Of a stretch of DNA of 64,000 nucleotides, positions 41,373 through 56,595 are shown one piece after another. Positions within the stretch are counted from its first letter, which is position 1. Each line of letters starts with the position of its first letter. Below the pieces are notes generated by a model. The model saw only the letters and a list, made by a program, of their open reading frames with translations. It was not told the origin of the DNA and did no database searches. This DNA is from Bos javanicus (taxonomy: Eukaryota > Chordata > Mammalia > Artiodactyla > Bovidae): NCBI RefSeq assembly GCF_032452875.1, contig NW_026893690.1, positions 310,001 through 374,000 on the forward strand, in the 5' to 3' direction. A program made the translations under genes and the position numbers.

Positions 41373-44010
41373 AGGCACATGATCAGTGTATGATAGCAAA
41401 CATGATCAGCGCATGATCAGTCACATGATCAGCGCCATTAAGTCACGTGATCACTACATGATAGTCATGTGATCAGTCCATGCTCAGTCACGGTATCAGT
41501 GCATGATCAGCCACGTGATCAGTGCATGATAGCCACGTGATCAGTGCATGATAGCCACGTGATCAGTGCATGATCAGCCAGGTGATCAGTGCATGATAGC
41601 TACGTGATCAGTGATGATCAGTCACGTGATCAGTGCATGATCAGGCACGTGATCAGTGCATGATCAGCCACGTGATCAGTGCATGATAGCCACGTGATCA
41701 GTGCATGATCAGTCACGTGACCAGTACATGTTAGCTACATGATCATTGCATGATCAGCCACGTGAGTAGTGCATGATAGCCACGTGATCAGTGCATGATC
41801 AGTCACGTGATCAGTGCATGATCAGTCACGTGATCAGTGCATGATCAGGCACGTGATCAGTGCATGATCAGTCACGTGATCAGTGCATGATCAGCCACGT
41901 GATCAGTGCATGATCAGCCACGTGATCAGTGCATGATCAATTACGTGATCAGTGCATGATCAGTCACATGACCAGTACATGATACCTACGTGATCATTGC
42001 ATGATCAGCCACGTGATCAGTGCATGATAGCCATGTGATCAGTGCATGATCAGTCACGTGATCAGTGCATGATCAGTCACGTGATCAGTGCATGATCAAT
42101 TACGTGATCAGTGCATGATCAGTCACGTGACCAGTATATGGTAGCTACGTGATCATTGCATGATCAGCCACGTGAGCAGTGCATGATAGCCACGTGATCA
42201 GTGCATGATCAGTTTCGTGAGCAGAGTATGATCAGCCACGTGATCAGTGCATGATAGCCACGTGATCAGTGCATGATCTGTCACGGATCAGTGTATGATC
42301 ATCCACGTGATCAGTGCATGATCAGTCACGTGATCAGTGCATGATATAGACGTGATCAGTGCATGATCAGTCTCGTGATCAGTGTATGATCAGCCACGTG
42401 ATCAGTGCATGATAGCCACGTGATCAGTGCATGATAGCCAGTGATCAGTGCATGATCAGTCACGTGATCAGTGCATGATCAGCCACGTGATCAGTGCATG
42501 ATAGCCACGTGATCAGTGCATGATCAGTCACGTGATCAGTGCATGATCAGTTACGTGATCAGTGCATGATCAGTCACGTGACCAGTATATGGTAGCTACG
42601 TGATCATTGCATGATCACCCACGTGAGCAGTGCATGATAGCCACGTGATGTCTGCCTGATCAGTTACATGTACAGTGTATGATCAGCCACGTGATCAGTG
42701 CATGATATCCACGTGATCAGTGCATGATAGCCACGTGATCAGTGCATGATTAGTCACGTGATCAGTGCATGATCAGGCACGTGATCAGTGTATGATCAGC
42801 CACGTGATCAGTGCATGATAGCCACGTGATCAGTGCATGATCAGTCACGTGATCAGTGCATGATCAGTCACGTGATCAGTGCATGATCAGCCACGTGATC
42901 AGTGCATGATCAATTACGTGATCAGTGCATGATCAGTCGTGACCAGTACATGTAGCTACGTGATCATTGCATGATCAGCCACGTGAGCAGTGCATGATAG
43001 CCACGTGATCAGTGCATGATCAGTCACGTGATCAGTGCATGATCAGTCACGTGATCAGTGCATGATCAATTACATGATCAGTGCATGATCAGTCACGTGA
43101 CCAGTACATGATAGCTACGTGATCATTGCATGATCAGCCACGTGAGTGCATGATAGCCACGTGATCAGTGCATGATCAGCTACATGATCAGTGCATGATC
43201 AGCCACGTGATCAGTGCATGATCAGACACGTGATCAGTGCATGATCAGCCACGTGATCAGTGCATGATACCACGTGATCAGTGCATGATCAGTCACGTGA
43301 TCAGTGCATGATCAGGCACGTGATCAGTGCATGATATCCACGTGATCAGTGCATGATAGCCACGTGATCAGTGCATGATTAGTCACGTGATCAGTGCATG
43401 ATCAGTCACGTGATCAGTGATGATCAGTCACGTGATCAGTGCATGATCATTTACGTGATCAGTGCATGATCAGTCACGTGACCAGTATATGGTTGCTACG
43501 TGATCATTGCATGATCAGCCACGTGAGCAGTGCATGATAGCCACGTGATGTGTGCATGATCAGTTACGTGAGCAGAGTATGATCAGCCACGTGATCAGTG
43601 CATGAGTGCCACGTGATCAGTGCATGATCAGTCACGTGATCAGTGCATGATCAGTCATGACCAGTGCATGGTAGCCACGTGATCAGTGCATGATCAGCCA
43701 CGTGATCAGTGCATGATAGCCACGTGATCAGTGCATGATCAGCCACGTGATCAGTGCATGATCAGTCACGTGATCAGTGTATGATCAGCCACGTGATCAG
43801 TGCATGATCAATCACGTGATCAGTGCATGATCAGTCACGTGATCAGTGCATGATAGCCACGTGATCAGTGCATGATCAGCCACGTGATCAGTGCATGATC
43901 AGCCACGTGATCAGTGCATGATATTCACTGATCAGTGCATGATCATTCACGTGATCAGTGTATGATCAGCCATGTGAACAGTGCATGATCAGTCACGTGA
44001 TCAGGGCATA
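41233..44010 (+). repeat. HOR unit 13, 2778 bp short variant
   Basis: About 520 bp shorter than the norm. The 3' third is contracted near 43.68-43.92 kb, after the GACCAGTGCATGGTAGCC marker. It carries rare variants: an extra TCACGTG monomer before TTACGTG near 42530, GTCTGCCTGATC at about 42651 and GAGCAGAGTATG near 43570. Unit 17 has the same length and the same rare variants about 12,585 bp downstream. Confidence 0.92.
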
Positions 44011-44150
44011 CTGAGCTGCGTGATTCCTGCCTGCTCATCTGCTTGACAATTGCCAGCTGAGCAGCATGATTCCTCACAGCTGAGTTCCATGATTATTGCC
44101 TGCTGACTGTTTGATTCGTGCCTACTCAGCTCTTTGTTTATTGCCTCCAG
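44011..44150 (+). repeat. HOR spacer copy 13 (unit 14), GATTCCTGCC variant
   Basis: 140 bp, allele T. Part A reads GATTCCTGCCTGCTC where most copies have GATTACTGTCTGCTC. The variant resembles parts A2 and A3 of the expanded spacer at 61576, suggesting it is an older form or was transferred by conversion. Confidence 0.92.
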
Positions 44151-47100
44151 AGGCACATGATCAGTGTATGATAGCAAACATGATCAGCATGATCAGTCAC
44201 ATGATCAGCGCCATTAAGTCACGTGATCACTACATGATAGTCATGTGATCAGTCCATGCTCAGTCACGGTATCAGTGCATGATCAGCCACGTGATCAGTG
44301 CATGATAGCCACGTGATCAGTGCATGATAGCCACGTGATCAGTGCATGATCAGCCAGGTGATCAGTGCATGATAGCTACGTGATCAGTGATGATTAGTCA
44401 CGTGATCAGTGCATGACCAGGCACGTGATCAGTGCATGATCAGCCACGTGATCAGTGCATGATAGCCACGTGATCAGTGCATGATCAGTCACGTGACCAG
44501 TACATGTTAGCTACATGATCATTGCATGTTCAGCCACGTGAGTAGTGCATGATAGCCACGTGATCAGTGCATGATCAGTCACGTGATCAGTGCATGATCA
44601 GTCAGGTGATCAGTGCATGATCAGGCACGTGATCAGTGCATGATCAGCCACGTGATCAGTGCATGATCAGCCACGTGATCAGTGCATGATCAATTACGTG
44701 ATCAGTGCATGATCAGTCACATGATCAGTACATGATACCTACGTGATCAGTGCATGATCAGCCACGTGATCAGTGCATGATAGCCATGTGATCAGTGCAT
44801 GATCAGTCACGTGATCAGTGCATGATCAGTCACGTGATCAGTGCATGATCAATTACGTGATCAGTGCATGATCAGTCACGTGACCAGTATATGGTAGCTA
44901 CGTGATCATTGCATGATCAGCCACGTGAGCAGTGCATGATAGCCACGTGATCAGTGCATGATCAGTTTCGTGAGCAGTGTATGATCAGCCACGTGATCAG
45001 TGCATGATAGCCACGTGATCAGTGCATGATCTGTCACGGATCAGTGTATGATCATCCACGTGATCAGTGCATGGGCAGTCATGTGATCAGTGCATGATAT
45101 AGACGTGATCAGTGCATGATCAGTCTCGTGATCAGTGTATGATCAGCCACGTGATCAGTGCATGATAGCCAGGTGATCAGTGCATGATAGCCAGTGATCA
45201 GTGCATGATCAGTCACGTGATCAGTGTATGATCAGCCACGTGATCAGTGCATGATAGCCACGTGATCAGTGCATGATCAGTTACGTGATCAGTGCATGAT
45301 CAGTCACGTGACCAGTACATGGTAGCTACGTGATCATTGCATGATCAGCCACGTGAGCAGTGCATGATAGCCACGTGATGTCTGCATGATCAGTTACATG
45401 TACAGTGTATGATCAGCCACGTGATCAGTGCATGATATCCACGTGATCAGTGCATGATAGCCACATGATCAGTGCATGATTAGTCACGTGATCAGTGCAT
45501 GACCAGGCACGTGATCAGTGTATGATCAGCCACGTGATCAGTGCATGATAGCCACGTGATCAGTGCATGATCAGTCACGTGATCAGTGCATGATCAGTCA
45601 CGTGATCAGTGCATGATCAGCCACGTGATCAGTGCATGATCAATTACGTGATCAGTGCATGATCAGTCGTGACCAGTACATGTAGCTATGTGATCATTGC
45701 ATGATCAGCCACGTGAGCAGTGCATGATAGCCACGTGATCAGTGCATGATCAGTCACGTGATCAGTGCATGATCAGTCACATGATCAGTGCATGATCAAT
45801 TACATGATCAGTGCATGATCAGTCACGTGACCAGTACATTTTAGCTACGTGATCATTGCATGATCAGCCACGTGAGCAGTGCATGATAGCCACGTGATCA
45901 GTGCATGATCAGCTACATGATCAGTGTATGATCAGCCACGTGATCAGTGCATGATCAGACACGTGATCAGTGCATGATCAGCCATGTGATCAGTGCATGA
46001 TACCACGTGATCAGTGCATGATCAGTCACGTGATCAGTGCATGACAGGCACATGATCAGTGCATGATATCCACGTGATCAGTGCATGATAGCCACGTGAT
46101 CAGTGCATGATTAGTCACGTGATCAGTGCATGATCAGTCACGTGATCAGTGATGATCAGTCACGTGATCAGTGCATGATCATTTACGTGATCAGTGCATG
46201 ATCAGTCACATGACCAGTATATGGTTGCTACGTGATCATTGCATGATCAGCCACGTGAGCAGTGCATGATAGCCACGTGATGTGTGCATGATCAGTTACG
46301 TGATCAGTGTATGATCAGCCACGTGATCAGTGCATGAGTGCCACGTGATCAGTGCATGATCAGTCACGTGATCAGTGCATGATCAGTCATGTGACCAGTA
46401 CATGGTAGCTGCGTGATCATTGCATGATCAGCCACGTGATCAGTGCATGATAGCCACGTGATCAGTGCATGATCAGCCACGTGATCAGTGCATGATCAGC
46501 CACGTGATCAGTGCATGATCAGCCACGTGATCAGTGCATGATCAGTCACGTGATCAGTGCATGATCAGCCACGTGATCAGTGCATGATCAATTACGTGAT
46601 CAGTGCATGATCAGTCACGTGACCAGTACATGGTAGCTACGTGATCAGTGCATGATAGCCACGTGATCAGTGCATGATAGCCACGTGATCAGTGCATGAT
46701 CAGTCACGTGATACATGATCAGCCACGTGATCAGTGCATGATAGTCACGTGATCAGTGCATGATAGTCACGTGATCTTTGATTGACCAGACTCGTGATCA
46801 GTGTATGATCAGCCACGTGATCAGTGCATGATAGCCACGTGATCAGTGCATGATCAGTCACGTGATCAGTGCATGATCAGTCACGTGATCAGTGCATGAT
46901 CAGCCACGTGATCAGTGCATGATCAATTACGTGATCAGTGCATGATCAGTCACGTGACCAGTATATGGTAGCTACGTGATCAGTGCATGATCAGCCACGT
47001 GATCAGTGCATGATAGTCACGTGATGTGTGCATGATCAGTTACGTGAGCAGTGTATGATCAGCCACGTGATCAGTGCATGATAGCCACGTGATCAGTGCA

Positions 47101-47285
47101 TGATCAGTTACGTGATCAGTGTATGATCAGCCACGTGATCAGTGCATGATCAGACACGTGATCAGTGTATGATCAGCCACGTGATCAGTGCATGATATTC
47201 ACGTGATCAGTGCATGATCATTCACGTGATCAGTGTATGATCAGCCATGTGAACAGTGCATGGGCAGTCACGTGATCAGGGCATA
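44011..47285 (+). repeat. HOR unit 14, 3275 bp
   Basis: Near full length, with the spacer variant GATTCCTGCCTG shared in part with unit 18. The pre-spacer monomer has the consensus-like GCATGATCAGTCACG instead of GCATGGGCAGTCACG. In the transition zone CAGCATGATC shows a small deletion. Near 46700-46790 it has GTGATACATGATCAG and GTGATCTTTGATTGACC. Confidence 0.92.
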
Positions 47286-47425
47286 CTGAGCTGCGTGATT
47301 ACTGTCTGCTCATCTGCTTGACAATTGCCAGCTGAGCAGCATGATTCCTCACAGCTGAGTTCCATGATTATTGCCTGCTGACTGTTTGATTCGTGCCTAC
47401 TCAGCACTTTGTTTATTGCCTCCAG
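47286..47425 (+). repeat. HOR spacer copy 14 (unit 15)
   Basis: Three-part 140-bp spacer, allele A, GATTACTGTCTG form. Confidence 0.92.
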
Positions 47426-50400
47426 AGGCACATGATCAGTGTATGATAGCAAACATGATCAGCACATGATCAGTCACATGATCAGCGCCATTAAGTCACG
47501 TGATCACTACATGATAGTCATGTGATCAGTCCATGCTCAGTCACGGTATCAGTGCATGATCAGCCACGTGATCAGTGCATGATAGCCACGTGATCAGTGC
47601 ATGATAGCCACGTGATCAGTGCATGATCAGCCAGGTGATCAGTGCATGATAGCTACGTGATCAGTGATGATCAGTCACATGATCAGTGCATGATCAGGCA
47701 GGTGATCAGTGCATGATCAGCCACGTGATCAGTGCATGATAGCCACGTGATCAGTGCATGATCAGTCACGTGACCAGTACATGTTAGCTACATGATCATT
47801 GCATGATCAGACACGTGAGTAGTGCATGATAGCCACGTGATCAGTGCATGATCAGTCACGTGATCAGTGCATGATCAGTCACGTGATCAGTGCATGATCA
47901 GGCACGTGATCAGTGCATGATCAGTCACGTGATCAGTGCATGATCAGCCACGTGATCAGTGCATGATCAGCCACGTGATCAGTGCATGATCAATTACGTG
48001 ATCAGTGCATGATCAGTGACATGACCAGTACATGATACCTACGTGATCATTGCATGATCAGCCACGTGAGCATGCATGATAGCCATGTGATCAGTGCATG
48101 ATCAGTCACGTGATCAGTGCATGATCAATCACGTGATCAGTGCATGATCAATTACGTGATCAGTGCATGATCAGTCACGTGACCAGTATATGGTAGCTAC
48201 GTGATCATTGCATGATCAGCCACGTGAGCAGTGCATGATAGCCACGTGATCAGTGCATGATCAGTTTCGGAGCAGTGTATGATCAGCCACGTGATCAGTG
48301 CATGATAGCCACGTGATCAGTGCATGATCTGTCACGGATCAGTGTATGATCATCCACGTGATCAGTGCATGGGCAGTCACGTGATCAGTGCATGATATAG
48401 ACGTGATCAGTGCATGATCAGTCTCATGATCAGTGTATGATCAGCCACGTGATCAGTGCATGATAGCCACGTGATCAGTGCATGATAGCCAGTGATCAGT
48501 GCATGATCAGTCACGTGATCAGTGCATGATCAGCCACGTGATCAGTGCATGATAGCCACGTGATCAGTGCATGATCAGTTACGTGATCAGTGCATGATCA
48601 GTCACGTGACCAGTACATGGTAGCTACGTGATCATTGCATGATCAGCCACGTGAGCAGTGCATGATAGCCACGTGATGTCTGCATGATCAGTTACATGTA
48701 CAGTGTATGATCAGCCACGTGATCAGTGCATGATATCCACGTGATCAGTGCATGATAGCCACGTGATCAGTGCATGATTAGTCACGTGATCAGTGCATGA
48801 CCAGGCACGTGATCAGTGTATGATCAGCCACGTGATCAGTGCATGATAGCCACGTGATCAGTGCATGATCAGTCACGTGATCAGTGCATGATCAGTCACG
48901 TGATCAGTGCATGATCAGCCACGTGATCAGTGCATGATCAATTACGTGATCAGTGCATGATCAGTCGTGACCAGTACATTGTAGCTATGTGATCATTGCA
49001 TGATCAGCCACGTGAGCAGTGCATGATAGCCACGTGATCAGTGCATGATCAGTCACGTGATCAGTGCATGATCAGTCACGTGATCAGTGCATGATCAATT
49101 ACATGATCAGTGCATGATCAGTCACGTGACCAGTACATTTTAGCTACGTGATCATTGCATGATCAGCCACGTGATCAGTGCATGATAGACACGTGATCAG
49201 TGCATGATCAGCTACATGAGCAGTGTATGATCAGCCACGTGATCAGTGCATGATCAGACACGTGATCAGTGCATGATCAGCCATGTGATCAGTGCATGAT
49301 ACCACGTGATCAGTGCATGATCAGTCACGTGATCAGTGCATGACAGGCACATGATCAGTGCATGATATCCACGTGATCAGTGCATGATAGCCACGTGATC
49401 AGTGCATGATCAGTCACGTGATCAGTGCATGATCAGTCACGTGATCAGTGCATGATCAGTCACGTGATCAGTGCATGATCATTTACGTGATCAGTGCATG
49501 ATCAGTCACATGACCAGTATATGGTTGCTACCTGATCATTGCATGATCAGCCACGTGAGCAGTGCATGATAGCCACGTGATGTGTGCATGATCAGTTACG
49601 TGATCAGTGTATGATCAGCCACGTGATCAGTGCATGAGTGCCACGTGATCAGTGCATGATCAGTTACGTGATCAGTGCATGATCAGTCATGTGACCAGTA
49701 CATGGTAGCTGCGTGATCATTGCATGATCAGCCACGTGATCAGTGCATGATAGCCACGTGATCAGTGCATGATCAGCCACGTGATCAGTGCATGATCAGC
49801 CACGTGATCAGTGCATGATCAGCCACGTGATCAGTGCATGATCAGTCACGTGATCAGTGCATGATCAGCCACGTGATCAGTGCATGATCAATTACGTGAT
49901 CAGTGCATGATCAGTCACGTGACCAGTACATGGTAGCTACGTGATCAGTGCATGATAGCCACGTGATCAGTGCATGATAGCCACGTGATCAGTGCATGAT
50001 CAGTCACGTGATAGTGCATGATCAGCCACGTGATCAGTGCATGATAGTCACGTGATCAGTGCATGATAGTCACGTGATCAGTGATGACCAGACACGTGAT
50101 CAGTGTATGATCAGCCACGTGATCAGTGCATGATAGCCACGTGATCAGTGCATGATCAGTCACGTGATCAGTGCATGATCAGTCACGTGATCAGTGCATG
50201 ATCAGCCACGTGATCAGTGCATGATCAATTACGTGATCAGTGCATGATCAGTCACGTGACCAGTATATGGTAGCTACGTGATCATTGCATGATCAGCCAC
50301 GTGATCAGTGCATGATAGTCACGTGATGTGTGCATGATCAGTTACGTGAGCAGTGTATGATCAGCCACGTGATCAGTGCATGATAGCCACGTGATCAGTG

Positions 50401-50587
50401 CATGATCAGTTACGTGAGCAGTGTATGATCAGCCACGTGATCAGTGCATGATCAGACACGTGATCAGTGTATGATCAGCCACGTGATCAGTGCATGATAT
50501 TCAAGTGATCAGTGCATGATCATTCACGTGATCAGTGTATGATCAGCCATGTGAACAGTGCATGGGCAGTCACGTGATCAGGGCATA
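47286..50587 (+). repeat. HOR unit 15, 3302 bp
   Basis: A regular unit with an A-allele spacer, CAGCACATG, CAATCACG near 48126 and GTTTCGGAGCAG near 48263 (2-bp loss at the E-box-like site). Confidence 0.92.
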
Positions 50588-50727
50588 CTGAGCTGCGTGA
50601 TTACTGTCTGCTCATCTGCTTGACAATTGCCAGCTGAGCAGCATGATTCCTCACAGCTGAGTTCCATGATTATTGCCTGCTGACTGTTTGATTCGTGCCT
50701 ACTCAGCACTTTGTTTATTGCCTCCAG
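50588..50727 (+). repeat. HOR spacer copy 15 (unit 16)
   Basis: Three-part 140-bp spacer, allele A, with CAGCGCATG and a private CAGAGCC in the transition zone. Confidence 0.92.
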
Positions 50728-53700
50728 AGGCACATGATCAGTGTATGATAGCAAACATGATCAGCGCATGATCAGTCACATGATCAGAGCCATTAAGTCA
50801 CGTGATCACTACATGATAATCATGTGATCAGTCCATGCTCAGTCACGGTATCAGTGCATGATCAGCCACGTGATCAGTGCATGATAGCCACGTGATCAGT
50901 GCATGATAGCCACGTGATCAGTGCATGATCAGCCACGTGATCAGTGCATGATAGCTACGTGATCAGTGATGATCAGTCACGTGATCAGTGCATGATCAGG
51001 CACGTGATCAGTGCATGATCAGCCACGTGATCAGTGCATGATAGCCACGTGATCAGTGCATGATCAGTCACGTGACCAGTACATGTTAGCTACATGATCA
51101 TTGCATGATCAGACACGTGAGTAGTGCATGATAGCCACGTGATCAGTGCATGATCAGTCACGTGATCAGTGCATGATCAGTCAGGTGATCAGTGCATGAC
51201 CAGGCACGTGATCAGTGCATGATCAGTCACGTGATCAGTGCATGATCAGCCACGTGATCAGTGCATGATCAGCCACGTGATCAGTGCATGATCAATTACG
51301 TGATCAGTGCATGATCAGTCACATGACCAGTGCATGATACCTACGTGATCATTGCATGATCAGCCACGTGATCAGTGCATGATAGCCATGTGATCAGTGC
51401 ATGATCAGTCACGTGATCAGTGCATGATAAGTCACGTGATCAGTGCATGATCAATTACGTGATCAGTGCATGATCAGTCACGTGACCAGTATATGGTAGC
51501 TACGTGATCATTGCATGATCAGCCACGTGAGCAGTGCATGATAGCCACGTGATCAGTGCATGATCAGTTTCGTGATCAGTGTATGATCAGCCACGTGATC
51601 AGTGCATGATAGCCACGTGATCAGTGCATGATCTGTCACGGATCAGTGTATGATCATCCATGTGATCAGTGCATGGGCAGTCATGTGATCAGTGCATGAT
51701 ATAGACGTGATCAGTGCATGATCAGTCTCGTGATCAGTGTATGATCAGCCACGTGATCAGTGCATGATAGCCAGGTGATCAGTGCATGATAGCCAGATGA
51801 TCAGTGCATGATCAGTCACGTGATCAGTGCATGATCAGCCACGTGATCAGTGCATGATAGCCACGTGATCAGTGCATGATCAGTTACGTGATCAGTGCAT
51901 GATCAGTCACGTGACCAGTACATGGTAGCTACGTGATCATTGCATGATCAGCCACGTGAGCAGTGCATGATAGCCACGTGATGTCTGCATGATCAGTTAC
52001 ATGTACAGTGTATGATCAGCCACGTGATCAGTGCATGATATCCACGTGATCAGTGCATGATAGCCACGTGATCAGTGCATGATTAGTCACGTGATCAGTG
52101 CATGACCAGGCACGTGATCAGTGCATGATCAGCCACGTGATCAGTGCATGATAGCCACGTGATCAGTGCATGATCAGTCACGTGATCAGTGCATGATCAG
52201 TCACGTGATCAGTGCATGATCAGCCACGTGATCAGTGCATGATCAATTACGTGATCAGTGCATGATCAGTCGTGACCAGTACATTGTAGCTATGTGATCA
52301 TTGCATGATCAGCCACGTGAGCAGTGCATGATAGCCACGTGATCAGTGCATGATCAGTCACGTGATCAGTGCATGATCAGTCACATGATCAGTGCATGAT
52401 CAATTACATGATCATTGCATGATCAGTCACGTGACCAGTACATTTTAGCTACGTGATCATTGCATGATCAGCCACGTGAGCAGTGCATGATAGACACGTG
52501 ATCAGTGCATGATCAGCTACATGATCAGTGTATGATCAGCCACGTGATCAGTGCATGATCAGACACGTGATCAGTGCATGATCAGCCATGTGATCAGTGC
52601 ATGATACCACGTGATCAGTGCATGATCAGTCACGTGATCAGTGCATGACAGGCACATGATCAGTGCATGATATCCACGTGATCAGTGCATGATAGCCACG
52701 TGATCAGTGCATGATTAGTCACGTGATCAGTGCATGATCAGTCACGTGATCAGTGATGATCAGTCACGTGATCAGTGCATGATCATTTACGTGATCAGTG
52801 CATGATCAGTCACATGACCAGTATATGGTTGCTACGTGATCATTGCATGATCAGCCACGTGAGCAGTGCATGATAGCCACGTGATGTGCATGATCAGTTA
52901 CGTGATCAGTGTATGATCAGCCACGTGATCAGTGCATGAGTGCCACGTGATCAGTGCATGATCAGTCACGTGATCAGTGCATGATCAGTCATGTGACCAG
53001 TACATGGTAGCTGCGTGATCATTGCATGATCAGCCACGTGAGCAGTGCATGATAGCCACGTGATCAGTGCATGATCAGCCACGTGATCAGTGCATGATCA
53101 GCCACGTGATCAGTGCATGATCAGCCACGTGATCAGTGCATGATCAGTCACGTGATCAGTGCATGATCAGCCACGTGATCAGTGCATGATCAATTACGTG
53201 ATCAGTGCATGATCAGTCACGTGACCAGTACATGGTAGCTACGTGATCAGTGCATGATCAGCCACGTGATCAGTGCATGATAGCCACGTGATCAGTGCAT
53301 GATCAGTCACGTGATAGTTGATCAGCCACGTGATCAGTGCATGATAGTCACGTGATCGTGCATGATAGTCACGTGATCAGTGATGACCAGACACGTGATC
53401 AGTGTATGATCAGCCACGTGATCAGTGCATGATAGCCACGTGATCAGTGCATGATCAGTCACGTGATCAGTGCATGATCAGTCACGTGATCAGTGCATGA
53501 TCAGCCACGTGATCAGTGCATGATCAATTACGTGATCAGTGCATGATCAGTCACGTGACCAGTATATGGTAGCTACGTGATCAGTGCATGATCAGCCACG
53601 TGATCAGTGCATGATAGTCACGTGATCAGTGCATGATCAGTTACGTGATCAGTGTATGATCAGCCACGTGATCAGTGCATGATCAGACACGTGAACAGTG

Positions 53701-53817
53701 TATGATCAGCCACGTGATCAGTGCATGATATTAAGTGATCAGTGCATGATCATTCACGTGATCAGTGTATGATCAGCCATGTGAACAGTGCATGGGCAGT
53801 CACGTGATCAGGGCATA
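50588..53817 (+). repeat. HOR unit 16, 3230 bp (three-monomer deletion)
   Basis: Shortened by about 70 bp, with a three-monomer loss near 53570-53690. It resembles unit 12, but the join differs (TAGTCACGTGATCAG rather than TAGCCACGTGATCAG), and GATATTAAGTG near 53728 is another small loss. It carries GATAATCATG near 50815 and GATAAGTCACG near 51428. Confidence 0.9.
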
Positions 53818-53957
53818 CTGAGCTGCGTGATTACTGTCTGCTCATCTGCTTGACAATTGCCAGCTGAGCAGCATGATTCCTCACAGCTGAGTTCCATGAT
53901 TATTGCCTGCTGACTGTTTGATTCGTGCCTACTCAGCACTTTGTTTATTGCCTCCAG
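53818..53957 (+). repeat. HOR spacer copy 16 (unit 17)
   Basis: Three-part 140-bp spacer, allele A, GATTACTGTCTG form, CAGCGCATG downstream. Confidence 0.92.
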
Positions 53958-56595
53958 AGGCACATGATCAGTGTATGATAGCAAACATGATCAGCGCATG
54001 ATCAGTCACATGATCAGCGCCATTAAGTCACGTGATCACTACATGATAGTCATGTGATCAGTCCATGCTCAGTCACGGTATCAGTGCATGATCAGCCACG
54101 TGATCAGTGCATGATAGCCACGTGATCAGTGCATGATAGCCACGTGATCAGTGCATGATCAGCCAGGTGATCAGTGCATGATAGCTACGTGATCAGTGAT
54201 GATCAGTCACGTGATCAGTGCATGACCAGGCAGGTGATCAGTGCATGATCAGCCACGTGATCAGTGCATGATAGCCACGTGATCAGTGCATGATCAGTCA
54301 CGTGACCAGTACATGTTAGCTACATGATCATTGCATGATCAGACACGTGAGTAGTGCATGATAGCCACGTGATCAGTGCATGATCAGTCACGTGATCAGT
54401 GCATGATCAGTCAGGTGATCAGTGCATGACCAGGCACGTGATCAGTGCATGATCAGTCACGTGATCAGTGCATGATCAGCCACGTGATCAGTGCATGATC
54501 AGCCACGTGATCAGTGCATGATCAATTACGTGATCAGTGCATGATCAGTCACATGACCAGTACATGATACCTACGTGATCAGTGCATGATCAGCCACGTG
54601 ATCAGTGCATGATAGCCACGTGATCAGTGCATGATCAGTCACGTGATCAGTGCATGATCAGTCACGTGATCAGTGCATGATCAATTACGTGATCAGTGCA
54701 TGATCAGTCACGTGACCAGTATATGGTAGCTACGTGATCATTGCATGATCAGCCACGTGAGCAGTGCATGATAGCCACGTGATCAGTGCATGATCAGTTT
54801 CGTGAGCAGTGTATGATCAGCCACGTGATCAGTGCATGATAGCCACGTGATCAGTGCATGATCTGTCACGTGATCAGTGTATGATCATCCACGTGATCAG
54901 TGCATGGGCAGTCACGTGATCAGTGCATGATATAGACGTGATCAGTGCATGATCAGTCTCATGATCAGTGTATGATCAGCCACGTGATCAGTGCATGATA
55001 GCCAGGTGATCAGTGCATGATAGCCAGTGATCAGTGCATGATCAGTCACGTGATCAGTGCATGATCAGCCACGTGATCAGTGCATGATAGCCACGTGATC
55101 AGTGCATGATCAGTCACGTGATCAGTGCATGATCAGTTACGTGATCAGTGCATGATCAGTCACGTGACCAGTACATGGTAGCTACGTGATCATTGCATGA
55201 TCAGCCACATGAGCAGTGCATGATAGCCACGTGATGTCTGCCTGATCAGTTACATGTACAGTGTATGATCAGCCACGTGATCAGTGCATGATATCCAGGT
55301 GATCAGTGCATGATAGCCACATGATCAGTGCATGATTAGTCACGTGATCAGTGCATGACCAGGCACAGTGTATGATCAGCCACGTGATCAGTGCATGATA
55401 GCCACGTGATCAGTGCATGATCAGTCACGTGATCAGTGCATGATCAGTCACGTGATCAGTGCATGATCAGCCACGTGATCAGTGCATGATCAATTACGTG
55501 ATCAGTGCATGATCAGTCGTGACCAGTACATGTAGCTACGTGATCATTGCATGATCAGCCACGTGATCAGTGCATGATAGCCACGTGATCAGTGCATGAT
55601 CAGTCACGTGATCAGTGCATGATCAGTCACATGATCAGTGCATGATCAATTACATGATCAGTGCATGATCAGTCACGTGACCAGTACATGATAGCTACGT
55701 GATCATTGCATGATCAGCCACGTGATCAGTGCATGATAGCCACGTGATCAGTGCATGATCAGCTACATGATCAGTGCATGATCAGCCACGTGATCAGTGC
55801 ATGATCAGACACGTGATCAGTGCATGATCAGCCACGTGATCAGTGCATGATACCACGTGATCAGTGCATGATCAGTCACGTGATCAGTGCATGACAGGCA
55901 CATGATCAGTGCATGATATCCACGTGATCAGTGCATGATAGCCACGTGATCAGTGCATGATTAGTCACGTGATCAGTGCATGATCAGTCACGTGATCAGT
56001 GCATGATCAGTCACGTGATCAGTGCATGATCATTTACGTGATCAGTGCATGATCAGTCACGTGACCAGTATATGGTTGCTACGTGATCATTGCATGATCA
56101 GCCACGTGAGCAGTGCATGATAGCCACGTGATGTGTGCATGATCAGTTACGTGAGCAGAGTATGATCAGCCACGTGATCAGTGCATGAGTGCCACGTGAT
56201 CAGTGCATGATCAGTCACGTGATCAGTGCATGATCAGTCACGTGACCAGTGCATGGTAGCTGCGTGATCAGTGCATGATCAGCCACGTGATCAGTGCATG
56301 ATAGCCACGTGATCAGTGCATGATCAGCCACGTGATCAGTGCATGATCAGTCACGTGATCAGTGTATGATCAGCCACGTGATCAGTGCATGATCAATCAC
56401 GTGATCAGTGCATGATCAGTCACGTGATCAGTGCATGATAGCCACGTGATCAGTGCATGATCAGCCACGTGATCAGTGCATGATCAGCCACGTGATCAGT
56501 GCATGATAGTCACTGATCAGTGCATGATCATTCACGTGATCAGTGCATGATCAGCCATGTGAACAGTGCATGGGCAGTCACGTGATCAGGGCATA
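53818..56595 (+). repeat. HOR unit 17, 2778 bp short variant (copy of unit 13)
   Basis: Same length as unit 13 and the same contracted region (about 56.26-56.51 kb). It shares the extra TCACGTG monomer near 55110, GTCTGCCTGATC near 55235 and GAGCAGAGTATG near 56155. Differences from unit 13 include the spacer allele (A versus T), GTAGCTGCGTG versus GTAGCCACGTG, and GCACAGTGTATG near 55365, so the copies have diverged or been partly converted since duplication. Confidence 0.92.
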
